This document shows positions 48,537-57,882 of a stretch of 64,000 nt of DNA, piece after piece. Each line of letters begins with the position of its first letter. Positions within the stretch are counted from its first letter, which is position 1. The notes beneath the pieces are model-generated. The model did no database searches and was not told the DNA's origin. It saw only the letters and a program-made list of their open reading frames with translations. Source of the DNA: Leucobacter insecticola (GTDB lineage Bacteria > Actinomycetota > Actinomycetes > Actinomycetales > Microbacteriaceae); assembly GCF_011382965.1 (NCBI RefSeq), contig NZ_CP049934.1, positions 248,001 to 312,000 of the forward strand, read 5' to 3'. Position numbers and translations under genes: made by a program.

Positions 48537-49847
48537 TCAGCCAATAGCCGGCGCATGCAATGCGAGCAGATCCTCGTAGCTCTCGCGGCGCACCACCAGG
48601 CGCGCTTCGCCGTCAGCAACGAATACGATCGCGGGCTTCAGCGCACCGTTGTAGTTGTTAGCGAGCGTGTAAGAATAGGCTCCGGTGGTGGCAATGGCAA
48701 CGAGGTCACCCGGCCGGGCCGCAGGCATCGGCGCACCGTCGACAAGCAGATCGCCAGATTCGCACTGCCGCCCCACAAGCTGAACGGTCTCTTCCCACGG
48801 CTCAGCCAGGCGGTTCGCGAGCACTGCCTCAAAGCGCTGGTCGGTAAGCGCGACGTCGAGCATGTCTGCCATCCCCCCGTCAACAGCAACAAACACGTCT
48901 CCGGTGTGTTTCACCGACACCACCCGGTACAGGGTGATTCCCGCACGCGCAACGACCGAGCGGCCCGGCTCAATCATCAGCTTCGCATCGGCCGGCAGGT
49001 GCTCCTTCGCCGCAGCAACGATGGCGTCGAGATACGCCTCGACGGTCGGGGCATCGTCGTCGTAGGTGTATTTGACGCCGAGGCCGCCGCCCACATCGTA
49101 GGTCTTGAAGCGTCCGGCGGTTGCAAGCTTCTCGACGGCCTCCGCGAACTGCGAGGTGCCAAGGATCTGGGATCCGATGTGAAGATGTACGCCCTCGAAA
49201 TCCATGAGGGGGTGAGCCTGCATACGGTCGATAGCACGCAGGGCCTGATCCATCGGCAAGCCAAACTTTGACCGATCCCCGCCGGTCGCCTGGGAGGCGT
49301 GCGTCACCGCGTCAACGCCCGGGATGACCCGGAGCAGCAGGCGCTGCGGCCGGGTCAAAAGCTGTTCAAGCCGATCAAGTTCGTCCTCGTTGTCGACAAT
49401 AATGACGCCGATGCCCACTTCGAGTGCGTGCGCGAGCTCTGCATCGGTCTTCGCGTTGCCGTGGAAATGTAAGAGTCTCGGATCCACGCCGGCCGCGAGC
49501 GCCATACGGAGTTCGCCACCGCCCGCGACATCAATCGCGAGGCCCTCCTGCTGCGCGACACGATACATCTCAACGATAGGCAAGGACTTCGAGGCGTACA
49601 GCACCTCGGAGTTTGGCCAGCGCTCTTTGAGCCCCTCCGCGAAGCTGCGCGCCTGGCGACGCAAACCCGTTTCGTCAATCACATGCAACGGGGTGCCATA
49701 TTTCTCGGCGAGCTCAGCAACGGAAACTCCGCCAACCGTCAATACTCCCGCCTCATCACAACCGGACTGCTCGGGCAGAATGCTCCAGAGTTCTCCGAGC
49801 CTTGTACCCTCGGGCGAGGGCTGATGAGCCGGGGCGTTGATCGACAT
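48537..49847 (-). CDS. lysA: Diaminopimelate decarboxylase
   Basis: 436 residues. EVLYASKSLP carries the PLP lysine, HLHIGSQI and YDVGGGLGVKY bind the cofactor phosphate, IEPGRSVV follows, and QLVGRQCESGDLL has the active-site Cys-Glu-Ser-Gly-Asp. It converts meso-diaminopimelate to lysine. GGAG lies 6 nt before the ATG. It is not in the argS-lysA-hom order common in actinobacteria; instead it faces a PucR-type regulator 83 bp away. Confidence 0.94.
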   Translation of the reverse strand: MSINAPAHQPSPEGTRLGELWSILPEQSGCDEAGVLTVGGVSVAELAEKYGTPLHVIDETGLRRQARSFAEGLKERWPNSEVLYASKSLPIVEMYRVAQQEGLAIDVAGGGELRMALAAGVDPRLLHFHGNAKTDAELAHALEVGIGVIIVDNEDELDRLEQLLTRPQRLLLRVIPGVDAVTHASQATGGDRSKFGLPMDQALRAIDRMQAHPLMDFEGVHLHIGSQILGTSQFAEAVEKLATAGRFKTYDVGGGLGVKYTYDDDAPTVEAYLDAIVAAAKEHLPADAKLMIEPGRSVVARAGITLYRVVSVKHTGDVFVAVDGGMADMLDVALTDQRFEAVLANRLAEPWEETVQLVGRQCESGDLLVDGAPMPAARPGDLVAIATTGAYSYTLANNYNGALKPAIVFVADGEARLVVRRESYEDLLALHAPAIG

Positions 49848-49918
49848 TCTTTACTCCGTTCGGGTCGTGGACTCACAACCCTATGCCCCTGCAGTTCGAG
49901 ATACTTGTAGATAGCAGA

Positions 49919-49924
49919 TAGATT
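49919..49924 (+). promoter_or_regulatory. -10 box of leaderless pucR-type promoter
   Basis: TAGATT, 6 nt before the ATG at 49931. Confidence 0.5.
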
Positions 49925-49930
49925 TTGATT

Positions 49931-51582
49931 ATGAGTTCACCGATTTCTCCAAATGAACAGAGGGAGACCATCACACTGGGTGAACTTCTCTTGGCTCTCG
50001 GGCCAGACACCGCCACCCTCTTGGGGTCTGGAGACACGACCCGCGCCATTGGGGGCACCGACTTTTTCGAAGCGCTTGAAGATCTGCGTGGGGATCCCGA
50101 GACGCTATTACTCGTGCCCTCCACCACTGAAATGCCATTCGCCCGCCTGTCTAGTTTGGCGGAGCGTGCCGCGCAGCTGGGATATTCGGGCCTTGCGGTG
50201 AAGTGCCGCGAGAGCGATACCGCAAGCTATACCGCGATCTCCGAATCGAGTGGACTGGCTATCATCCAGGTGAGTGAGCGGTTAAGCTGGCGACTCTTCG
50301 ATGCCTACGTGGCCCACTTACTTGGGGAACAACACCACAGCGAAGACACTCACCTCAACCGCGGCATTGAGCCACTTTTCGCGCTGGCGAACGAACTCGC
50401 CGAGTACTTTGGCGGGTCCGTTGCGATCGAGGATCTAGGCCGCAGGATCATTGCCTACTCTTCGGTTCCCGGACAACTCATCGATGCCCTTCGTACCCAG
50501 GGGATTCTGACAAGGCGGGTACCCGACTCACCCTTCAACGACGACCAATATCGCACGGTACTTCGTTCCGAAGAACCCCTCAAATACCCGCGCCTCGATG
50601 GCGAAGTACCCCGGATCGCCTGCGCAATTCGGGCCGGCGCACTCCCCCTTGGCACGATCTGGGCCATCGACGCTTCAGGCGAAGCTCCACTCACCGAGGA
50701 ACAGTCCCGTCGCATTAGGGCCGCCGCCACTGTTGCAGCTTCTCACATGCTCGACGACATTCGGGTGCGCAGGGCAACCCAGATCCCCCGCGAGAACCGG
50801 CTGCGCACCCTGCTAGAAGGGCGCGAGGTGATCGGCTCGGAGCTTGCCGAGCTCGGGATCTCAGAAGAGCGGGGTGCAGCGCTTCTCGCGTTCGCTCACG
50901 GCCGCCATGATCCCGCCGTCGCACCAGAACAACTCTGCTCTGCCGTGCAGCGACACCTGGCAATTCATCGCCCCGAAGCGATTGCGGTCGTCAGAAACAG
51001 TCGGGTCTACGCACTCGTCGCTGACGACCCCACCCGGCCTGCTGCTGGTCTTGCCTCCCCGCTCCTTCCGATCCTGGATCGCCTCATTGGGCCGGGGTAA
51101 GCGTCGCGGTCCCCGGGGTGGCTCGCCGCTCCGGTGAAGTCGCACCCCTTCGTCACCTCGCCGACCGGCTCTTCGACACCGCCGTCAGGCATCCTCACGA
51201 TATTCGCTTCAGGGCACTGACCCCAGACTCGATGCGGCCGCTGCTCGTGTTCGAAAGCGCCGCGGAAGTGTTCGCCAGCAGCCCCGAGCTGCGCTCCCCG
51301 GAGGCCGAACTACTCAAAGCGAAAGACCCTCTGGTGGCAGAGACCCTGCTTGCCTGGTGTGGAGCCTTCGGCAATATCGCGCGCACCGCACGAACCCTCT
51401 GCATTCACGAAAACACAGTGAGATACCGGCTTCGCCGCGCTGAGGAGAAGTACGGGATCCTGTTGGATGACCCGGATACGCTGCTCACTACCTGGCTTCA
51501 GTTGCGGGCAGCTACTGCCCGCAAGCTTTCGTCGGGTTCAGGATCGGCACCCGTTTACCCAGATCGGAGCACCCCGGCATGA
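49931..51582 (+). CDS. PucR-family transcriptional regulator, frameshifted
   Basis: The first frame (to 51100) has an N-terminal PucR-type sensor (EALEDLRGDPETLLLVPSTTEMPFARLSSLAERAAQLG) and a GAF-like middle. The second frame (51118-51582) ends with TLLAWCGAFGNIARTARTLCIHENTVRYRLRRAEEKYGILLDDPDTLLTTWLQLRA, the C-terminal PucR HTH. One added base at the GGG run 51089-51091 gives LIGAGVSVAVPGVARRSGEV and 550 residues. PucR proteins often control purine, amine or amino-acid catabolism. It overlaps the sirtuin start (ATGA) and faces lysA; the target is uncertain. Confidence 0.85.
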
Positions 51583-52400
51583 CCGACTCAGACCCCATCG
51601 CCGCACTCGTCGAGCTCTTCGCTGATGCACCTGTCGCGGTGCTGACCGGGGCGGGTCTGAGTACCGACTCCGGCATCCCCGATTACCGCGGCAAAGGCAC
51701 CGTGCCCCGCACCCCCATGAGCATCCGCGATTTCATGGACGATTCCGGTTATCGGCAGCGTTTCTGGGCGGGCGCCCGCGTGGGATCGGCGCACATCTCC
51801 GGAATCAAACCCAACGCCGGACACGCAGCGCTCGCGCGCCTCGAAGCTGCGGGCCGCATTGACGGCGTGATGACCCAAAACGTCGACGGTCTGCACCGAC
51901 GCGCCGGATCCCGCACCGTTGTCGAACTGCACGGCAACGGAAGCGTGATCCGCTGCACCGACTGTGGCAACCGCTGGACCAGGAACGAAGTGCTCGGTTG
52001 GTTCGACACGCTAAATCCCGGAGTCGTTGAACGCAGTTCGGAGGCCGAGATCGCGCCCGACGGTGATGCACGGGTCGGTGACGTTTCCGACGTGATCGTT
52101 CCACCGTGCCCGGTGTGCGGCGGGATCCTGCGCCCCGATGTCGTCTACTTCGGCGAGACCGTGCCGCCCGGGGTGTTTGCTGCGGCTGAGTCGCTGCTCA
52201 ACGGAGCCGGGGCACTGCTGCTTGCGGGTACCTCGCTCGCCGTGAACACCGGTGTGCGCCTGATGCATCGCGCTGAACGTCGCGGGATCCCGGTCGCCGT
52301 CATCAACCGCGGGCCGACCGCGGCAGACGCGCGAGCGGCGGTGCGGATCGAGGGCGGCACGAGCGAAATACTCACGGCTCTGGTGACGGAACTGGGGTAG
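51579..52400 (+). CDS. Sir2-family NAD-dependent protein deacylase
   Basis: 273 residues. LTGAGLSTDSGIPDYRG and TQNVDGLHRRAG are the NAD-binding motifs, His in VELHGNG is the catalytic base, and CTDCGNRW with CPVCGGILRPDVVYFGE supplies the zinc Cys4. Cytosolic. Sirtuins remove acyl groups from Lys of metabolic enzymes such as acyl-CoA synthetases. Its start overlaps the end of the PucR-type gene, so the pair is co-transcribed. Between the two Cys pairs there is an insertion of about 40 residues. Confidence 0.92.
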   Translation: MTDSDPIAALVELFADAPVAVLTGAGLSTDSGIPDYRGKGTVPRTPMSIRDFMDDSGYRQRFWAGARVGSAHISGIKPNAGHAALARLEAAGRIDGVMTQNVDGLHRRAGSRTVVELHGNGSVIRCTDCGNRWTRNEVLGWFDTLNPGVVERSSEAEIAPDGDARVGDVSDVIVPPCPVCGGILRPDVVYFGETVPPGVFAAAESLLNGAGALLLAGTSLAVNTGVRLMHRAERRGIPVAVINRGPTAADARAAVRIEGGTSEILTALVTELG

Positions 52401-52491
52401 TGCGGGTCTCTCCCATGAGGTAATACACGTCACCACATTTTCTATGCCCTGCCAGGAAGATCACCCGATGATCCTCCCGCCGCCAGTTCGT

Positions 52492-52543
52492 TGTGTGCGC
52501 AAATCGTTCTTATTCCGCCCGATAGGAACAAGCTGCGCACACA
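52492..52543. repeat. Palindromic intergenic element
   Basis: TGTGTGCGCA (52492-52501) and TGCGCACACA (52534-52543) are perfect inverted arms, with inner GTTCTTATTCC against GGAACAAG. It lies 92 bp after the sirtuin gene. The short direct repeat GCGTCAGCACCCGTCA follows at about 52551-52588. Confidence 0.65.
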
Positions 52544-52590
52544 CCAAGGAGCGTCAGCACCCGTCAAGCTGCGCGTCAGCACCCGTCATC

Positions 52591-52618
52591 ATCCTGCGAT
52601 CTGAAGGAGTCGCAGGAT
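52591..52618. terminator. Hairpin between convergent sirtuin and fprA genes
   Basis: ATCCTGCGA and TCGCAGGAT form a perfect 9-bp stem with a 10-nt loop, 38 bp past the fprA stop. There is no strong T-run. Confidence 0.5.
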
Positions 52619-52655
52619 CCTCGTGGCTCCCGAGCTGGCGTTCGCAGGTCCCGCG

Positions 52656-54044
52656 CTACTCCCCGCGAGAGATGCGGGTCATGTCCTCGCGCGGCACCAC
52701 CTTAATACGGGTGCGGCCCTCGGCCTCTCCCAGGCTCAGTTCGTGCTCGTCGAGCCGGTGCCAACCCTCGATGGTAGTGTAGGGCACGTTGCGCTCGCGC
52801 AGAAGCGCGGGGATCGCGTCAGCCTCGGTCGAAACCGGTTGCCACCACGAGTCGCGGTCCTCAAGCAGGCACTCGAGGGTCTCCATCGCGTCAGACTTGG
52901 TGTGGCCGATGAGCCCAATGGGGCCGCGCTTGATCCACCCCGTCACGTAGACGCCCGGGATCTGGCGCCCCTCAAGATCCTGCACTCGGCCCTGCGCATT
53001 CGGGATCACGCCCGCCGTTTCGTCAAAGGGAATCTCGTCGAGGGGAGATCCGAAGTATCCGATCGCGCGGTACAGCGCCTGCATCGGGATCACCTCGAAC
53101 TCGCCGGTGTCGATTACACCGCCGTTGCCGTCGGGGGCGGTGCGCTCGATCTTGAGCCCCGCGACACGACCATCCTCAACAACAACCTCAACCGGCTTCG
53201 ACCAGAAGTGCATGTGCAGGCGTCGCGACGCGTGCGTGCCGTTCTCCTCACGCTCCCGCTGCTCCTGGCGCCACTTGTCCATGACGCGGGTCATCACGAG
53301 CACCTGCTTGTTCTTCAGCAGCGTCTCATCGGCGTAGGCATCGTCGACGTCAAAATCGCGTTCATCGACCACCATGTCAACGTCGCGCACTTCACCCAGT
53401 TCGCGAAGTTCGAGGGGCGTGAACTTGACGTACTTCGGGCCGCGGCGACCGAAGAGGTGGAGGTCCTGAATCGGATTCTGCTTCAGGCCTTGGTAAACAT
53501 TGTCTGGGATCTCGGTCGGCAGCAGATCGTCCGCATGCTTGATGAGCATGCGAGAGATATCGAGCGCTACGTTGCCGTTACCGATAACGCCGACCTCGGC
53601 TGCTTCAAGAGGCCAGGTGCGGGGGACGTCCGGATGACCATCGAACCAGCTCACAAAGTCTGCGGCCCCGTAGGATCCTTCCGCCTCAATTCCCGGGATT
53701 TTGAGCGCCGCGTCACGGATCGCCCCGGTTGCGAAGATGACCGCGCTGTAGTGGTCCTTGAGATCCTGCAGCGTGATGTCTTGGCCGTAGCGGACGTTGC
53801 CGAAATAGCGGATCGTGCCGGCTTCGGAATCTGCGCGATCGAGCACGTCACGCAGAGCAGTAATGATGCCCTTGATGCGCGGATGGTCGGGCGAAACACC
53901 GTAACGAACAAGGCCGTAGGGCGCCGGCAGTTGCTCGAAGAGGTCAATCTCAACGTCGAAGTCCCGTTCGGCCTTCAGGAGCAGATCAGCAGCGTAAATT
54001 CCTGCCGGCCCTGCTCCGACGATTGCCACTCGCTTCTTGGTCAT
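52656..54044 (-). CDS. fprA: FprA-like ferredoxin--NADP+ reductase
   Basis: 462 residues from the ATG at 54044 (MTKKRVAIVGAGPAGIYAADLLL). GAGPAG binds FAD; PAPYGLVRYGVSPDHPRIKGI is diagnostic of the adrenodoxin-reductase type; VGVIGNGNVALDISRML binds NADP; and GVYVTGWIKRGPIGLIGHTKSDA is the C-terminal FAD/NADP block. It moves electrons between NADPH and ferredoxins for P450s or other enzymes. AAAGGA lies about 10 nt before the start. It is downstream of the polyprenyl synthase and menG on the same strand, though separated by 122 bp from them. Confidence 0.9.
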   Translation of the reverse strand: MTKKRVAIVGAGPAGIYAADLLLKAERDFDVEIDLFEQLPAPYGLVRYGVSPDHPRIKGIITALRDVLDRADSEAGTIRYFGNVRYGQDITLQDLKDHYSAVIFATGAIRDAALKIPGIEAEGSYGAADFVSWFDGHPDVPRTWPLEAAEVGVIGNGNVALDISRMLIKHADDLLPTEIPDNVYQGLKQNPIQDLHLFGRRGPKYVKFTPLELRELGEVRDVDMVVDERDFDVDDAYADETLLKNKQVLVMTRVMDKWRQEQREREENGTHASRRLHMHFWSKPVEVVVEDGRVAGLKIERTAPDGNGGVIDTGEFEVIPMQALYRAIGYFGSPLDEIPFDETAGVIPNAQGRVQDLEGRQIPGVYVTGWIKRGPIGLIGHTKSDAMETLECLLEDRDSWWQPVSTEADAIPALLRERNVPYTTIEGWHRLDEHELSLGEAEGRTRIKVVPREDMTRISRGE

Positions 54045-54166
54045 TCGCTGTGCTTCCTTTCGCATCCCGTCCGGGAACTTCGACTAATACTTTTCAGGGG
54101 CGGTCTTGGCCGAGCCCAAAACGGGTTCGGGACGAGCCAAAATGCCAAGAAGTTGGTCTTTTAGAC

Positions 54167-55225
54167 TCACCCCTCGCGATTGACGATCGACTCTGCCATG
54201 CGCTCCAGGGCCCGCTTCACCGATGATTTCGGGAGAATGTCAAGCTGCGCGACCGCTTCCTCGGCCCATCGGCGAGCAGTCATCTCTGTTTCACGTGTAA
54301 CATCGTGCAGCTGCAGAGCCTTGACTTCCGCGTCAAGCACTGCGGGCTCGGCTCCGTTTTCGATTGCAAGCACGCCCGCATCGATGCGTTCAAGTAGTTC
54401 GGCATCAGCGACGTTCCCGGCCGCAGCACGCTCGCGCAACAGCAACATTGGCAGCGTCGCGACACCGGCCCGCAGATCCGTGCCCGCAAGCTTGCCCGTC
54501 TGTTGCGACTTGGGCGAAAGATCAATCACGTCATCAATCAGCTGGAACGCGACTCCGATCCGCTCGCCGTATTCCATAACCGGATCGGCATATTCAGTCG
54601 GCGCCCCACCAAACATCACGCCCATGCGGGCGGCACACGCGATCAGCGCACCTGTTTTGTCTGCGAGCACCTGTAGGTAGTGCGGGATCGGCGCTTCGCC
54701 TTCCTGGGGCCCCACTGTCTCGTGCAGTTGACCGAGGCACAACCGCTCGAAGGTCTGGGCCTGCAGCAGAATCGCTTCCTCGCCCATGCCGGAGACGAGC
54801 GTGGAGGCTCGGGCAAACAGCAGATCCCCGGCGAGGATCGCGATCGAATTTGACCACACGGTCTGCGCAGCGGGGACCCCGCGGCGCAGGGTCGCATCGT
54901 CCATGACATCGTCGTGGTAGAGAGACGCGAGGTGGGTGATCTCGACAGACTGGGCGGCACGGCGCACCAACTCGTTTGGCCCTTCGCCGAGCTCACTGGC
55001 GAGCAGCGTCAGCGTGGGGCGGATACGTTTGCCACCCGCCTCAAGCAGGTAACGTGCGGGAACATCGGCGACGGGAGAGGCGAAAGTGAGGTTTTCGAGC
55101 AGGCCTGCCTCTACGAGGTCGAGTTCAGCCTGCAGCGCCTTGGCGTGGCGGCGATCCTGCACCCCTCGGAAGAGGTTCATCGGGAGCGCCTGCGTGGAGG
55201 TGTCCTCAGCGGCGTGTCGGTTCAC
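54167..55225 (-). CDS. Polyprenyl diphosphate synthase
   Basis: 352 residues. The first Asp-rich motif is in SLYHDDVMDDATLRRG and the second in QLIDDVIDLSPKSQ; GGKRIRPTLTLL precedes them. It extends isoprenoid chains with IPP and, beside menG, most likely makes the menaquinone side chain. The GTG start overlaps the menG stop (GTGA), so the two are translationally coupled. Confidence 0.92.
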   Translation of the reverse strand: MNRHAAEDTSTQALPMNLFRGVQDRRHAKALQAELDLVEAGLLENLTFASPVADVPARYLLEAGGKRIRPTLTLLASELGEGPNELVRRAAQSVEITHLASLYHDDVMDDATLRRGVPAAQTVWSNSIAILAGDLLFARASTLVSGMGEEAILLQAQTFERLCLGQLHETVGPQEGEAPIPHYLQVLADKTGALIACAARMGVMFGGAPTEYADPVMEYGERIGVAFQLIDDVIDLSPKSQQTGKLAGTDLRAGVATLPMLLLRERAAAGNVADAELLERIDAGVLAIENGAEPAVLDAEVKALQLHDVTRETEMTARRWAEEAVAQLDILPKSSVKRALERMAESIVNREG

Positions 55226-56097
55226 TTCTGCTCTCCATCGCTCGAACTCGCGTCGGCCTTCTTGGGAGCGCGTTTGGTTTGAGGTTGTGGAGCCGTCTTT
55301 TTGGCGGCTGGTTTCTTGGCCGCCGGTTTCTTGGCCGCCGGTTTCTTGGCCGCCTGCTTCTTGTCGGCCAGCGGGGGCTTAGGATCCTCACGAGGCACAA
55401 AGCCGCGGTGCAGGGCGACAACCCCAAAGGTCAGATTCCGGTAGGCAACACGCTCAAACCCAGCCTCTCGCAGCCACGCGGAAAGTTCCTCCTGAGCAGG
55501 CCAGGCCTCAATCGATTCGTTCAGGTATCGATACGCCTCAGCCGCACTCTTATTGATTGCTCCCGCGATCCGAGGCAATACGTGGCGTGAGTAGAAGCTG
55601 TAGGGCGCCCGAACCGCTGACGAGGACGGCGTTGAGAACTCGGCAATCACCACACGCCCGCCCGGTTTCACGACCCGGCGCATCTCGGCGAGCGCTTTCT
55701 TTGGGTCGTTGACGTTGCGGAGGCCATAAGAAATGGTGGCGGCGTCGAAGCTGTCGTCTTCAAACGGCAGAGCCGTCGCGTCGGCCCACACGAATTCGAT
55801 GAGTGGGTTGTCTGCGTGCCGCCTGCGCCCCTCAGCGAGCATGCCCTCCGAAAAGTCGGCCGCAACAATCTCAGCTCCGTGTGCGGCAAGAGCGGCGGAG
55901 GAGGTTCCGGTGCCGGCGGCAAGATCGAGGATCCGCATGCCTTTCCGCGGAGCTATGGCCTTCGTCGTGGCAATGCGCCAGAGGCGGTCATTCCCGACTG
56001 TCAGCACATCGTTGATGAGGTCATAGCGAGGCGAAACCTCATCAAACATCGCCGAAACTTCTGAGGCGCGCTTGGTTTCCGTGTCGGGTCGAGTCAC
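55222..56097 (-). CDS. menG: Demethylmenaquinone methyltransferase with histone-H1-like tail
   Basis: 291 residues. The UbiE/MenG domain occupies about the first 235: RILDLAAGTGTSSAALAAHG binds SAM, and FDAATISYGLRNVNDPKKALAEMRRVVKPGG is the UbiE signature. The last 45 residues are an Ala/Lys/Pro tail with repeated KKPAA units, encoded by three 15-bp tandem repeats (about 55309-55353) and absent from most MenG proteins. It C-methylates demethylmenaquinone using SAM. A TAGCAT box lies 6 nt before the GTG, so it is probably leaderless. Confidence 0.92.
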   Translation of the reverse strand: MTRPDTETKRASEVSAMFDEVSPRYDLINDVLTVGNDRLWRIATTKAIAPRKGMRILDLAAGTGTSSAALAAHGAEIVAADFSEGMLAEGRRRHADNPLIEFVWADATALPFEDDSFDAATISYGLRNVNDPKKALAEMRRVVKPGGRVVIAEFSTPSSSAVRAPYSFYSRHVLPRIAGAINKSAAEAYRYLNESIEAWPAQEELSAWLREAGFERVAYRNLTFGVVALHRGFVPREDPKPPLADKKQAAKKPAAKKPAAKKPAAKKTAPQPQTKRAPKKADASSSDGEQK

Positions 56098-56103
56098 CCC
56101 TAT

Positions 56104-56109
56104 ATGCTA
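56104..56109 (-). promoter_or_regulatory. -10 box of leaderless menG promoter
   Basis: TAGCAT, 6 nt before the GTG at 56097. Confidence 0.5.
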
Positions 56110-56250
56110 GCCCGTCCGGGTCCAAAAGCGCTTCGTGAGCCGCGATACCGCCCGCAGCAGAATCGTACGTGGCCCGTGAAGCGCAGCGCGGGGAATCGGG
56201 CTCGCCGGATCCGTCTCTGCGCATAAGGCCGGGCGGATCACCCCCGCGGA

Positions 56251-56687
56251 TCACCCCCGCGCGAGTTGGCGGCCGCGCGCCGAATCGGGCACAGGCGCAC
56301 CATCACAGTCAAGCCCAGCATCGATCAGTTGCTCATAGTGATCGATCTTGCGCTCAAGCGCGAGCGCGGCCTGGTCGAGCCTGGCGCGTCGTTCGTCAAG
56401 CAGTGCTTGCGTCTGCTGCATGAGGGTGATCCGCCGCCCGTGACTCGCGGCTCCCTCTTCGAGAAGCGCCACAAACTCCTTCATCATCGCTGTGGGCATG
56501 CCTGAATCGCGCAGCGAGGTCAGCAGCATCACGATGCCTTGCTCTCGCGAATTGTAGAGGCGCCGCCCCGTGGCAGTTCGTCCGACCCTCGGCAAGACTC
56601 CCTCGCGTTCGTACCATCGCAAGGTGTCAACGCTCAGCCCGGTTAGGCCGGAGAGTTCCGCGATTCCCACGCCCGTTTCGTGTCCAT
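56251..56687 (-). CDS. MerR-family transcriptional regulator, probably frameshifted at codon 7
   Basis: The MerR HTH GIAELSGLTGLSVDTLRWYEREGVLPRVGRTATGRRLY is followed by a coiled-coil (ALLDERRARLDQAALALERKIDHYEQLIDAGLDC), as in drug- and quinone-responsive MerR proteins. As sequenced, the HTH frame would start at GTG 56670. An ATG at 56687, 7 nt after a TATGCT box, fits a leaderless start. One added base in the GGG run (plus-strand CCC at 56666-56668) would give DTKRAWGIAELSG and 145 residues. It has a single Cys near the C-terminus. It is divergent from, and probably controls, the quinone oxidoreductase. Confidence 0.8.
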
Positions 56688-56694
56688 CTGCCCG

Positions 56695-56700
56695 AGCATA
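56695..56700 (-). promoter_or_regulatory. -10 box of leaderless merR promoter
   Basis: TATGCT, 7 nt before the ATG at 56687. Confidence 0.45.
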
Positions 56701-56719
56701 GTTGCCGCACGCTGCGAAG

Positions 56720-56750
56720 TTGCGCTGGAGCGCACTCCAGCTTCTACAGT
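56720..56750 (+). promoter_or_regulatory. MerR-type promoter with 19-bp spacer and dyad operator
   Basis: TTGCGC (56720-56725) and TACAGT (56745-56750) are separated by 19 bp, the over-long spacing that MerR activators correct by distorting the DNA. CTGGAG-CGCA-CTCCAG (56725-56740) is a perfect dyad within the spacer. Transcription would start about 26 nt before the quinone oxidoreductase ATG. Confidence 0.65.
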
Positions 56751-56782
56751 CGGAGTTCCACTCGCAGCATTCAAGGAGATAC

Positions 56783-57748
56783 ATGTTCGCACACACCGTT
56801 ACACACGGTTCAGGATCCGGCACCCTTCGCAAGGTTGAGCTTGCAACACCCAGACCGGGTCCTGGGCAGCTCAGCATCGACGTCGACTTCGCGGGCCTCG
56901 GGTTGATTGACGCCTTCTGGACCTCCGGGGTCATGCCCTCCGGCCCGGAATTCGTGCCGGGGTTGGAGGCTTCGGGCACCGTTCGCGAACTCGGCGAAGG
57001 GGTGACGGAATTCGCGGTTGGGGATCCCGTGGCAGCAATTCTGTTGGGAGCCGGTGGCTTCGCGGAGGTTGTCTGCGTTCCCGCGGCCCACGTCGCGGCG
57101 GTGCCAGAAGGACTCGGCATGGAAATGGCGGCGGTCGTTGCGATCAATACCGTTACCGCGCATCTTGCCCTCACGAGGTCGGCCAGGTTCAGCCCGTCAG
57201 ATAGCATGCTGGTGCAGGCTGGAGTTGGCGGGCTCGGTTCACAGTTCGCGCGGGTCGCGCTCGCGCTCGGGATCACCGAACTCGACGCGGTTGTCGGCAC
57301 GGAGGCGAAGCGGGCGCTGGCTCAGGATCTTGGCTACCGCAGGATCTATCTGCGCGACGAGATTGATAACATTCCGGCAGGAGCATACGATCTTGTCGTT
57401 GATCCTGTTGGGGGCGTCGCTACCGAGATTGGGTTTCGAGCTCTGCGCAGCGGCGGTCGTCTCGTGCGCGTCGGCAATGCCTCGCAAGCGCCCGATGTGC
57501 CGCTCAGTTCGCTCGCGCACTGGCTGGAAAACAAGACGACAACCGGCTTCAACGTTGGCGCCTGGCTCTCTGCGTACCCTGAGCAGTGCGCGCCGTCGCT
57601 GCAGTGGTCACTCGCGGCTGCCGCGCGGGGCGATGTGCGGGTGGACCTCACTCGCGTCGGCACTCCCGAAGAGTTGCCGGAGATGCTCGCCTCCCTCGAA
57701 CGCGGCGAAACCACCGGCAAACTCGCGGTGCGCATGGTTCGGGACTGA
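56783..57748 (+). CDS. NADPH:quinone oxidoreductase-like zinc-independent MDR protein
   Basis: 321 residues from the ATG at 56783, with AAGGAG 4 nt before it. GroES-like N-terminus (PRPGPGQLSIDVDFAGLGLIDAFWTSG, PEFVPGLEASGTVREL) then a Rossmann domain with MLVQAGVGGLGSQFARVALALG binding NADPH. Structural-zinc Cys residues are absent, as in QOR/zeta-crystallin. It reduces quinones or enones and may detoxify electrophiles. The divergent MerR gene and the 19-bp-spacer promoter indicate inducible expression. Confidence 0.88.
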   Translation: MFAHTVTHGSGSGTLRKVELATPRPGPGQLSIDVDFAGLGLIDAFWTSGVMPSGPEFVPGLEASGTVRELGEGVTEFAVGDPVAAILLGAGGFAEVVCVPAAHVAAVPEGLGMEMAAVVAINTVTAHLALTRSARFSPSDSMLVQAGVGGLGSQFARVALALGITELDAVVGTEAKRALAQDLGYRRIYLRDEIDNIPAGAYDLVVDPVGGVATEIGFRALRSGGRLVRVGNASQAPDVPLSSLAHWLENKTTTGFNVGAWLSAYPEQCAPSLQWSLAAAARGDVRVDLTRVGTPEELPEMLASLERGETTGKLAVRMVRD

Positions 57749-57882
57749 GGAAGCCTCCTCTGAAAGCAAGGAAGCTCCGGCTGGATAGCCGGCGGCCGAC
57801 ATCCAGCGGTACAGATCGCCGCGCGAGTTTATGGGACGGATGACCGGTGGGGATAACCGGCGGTTTGGGGGCCGTGATGTGA

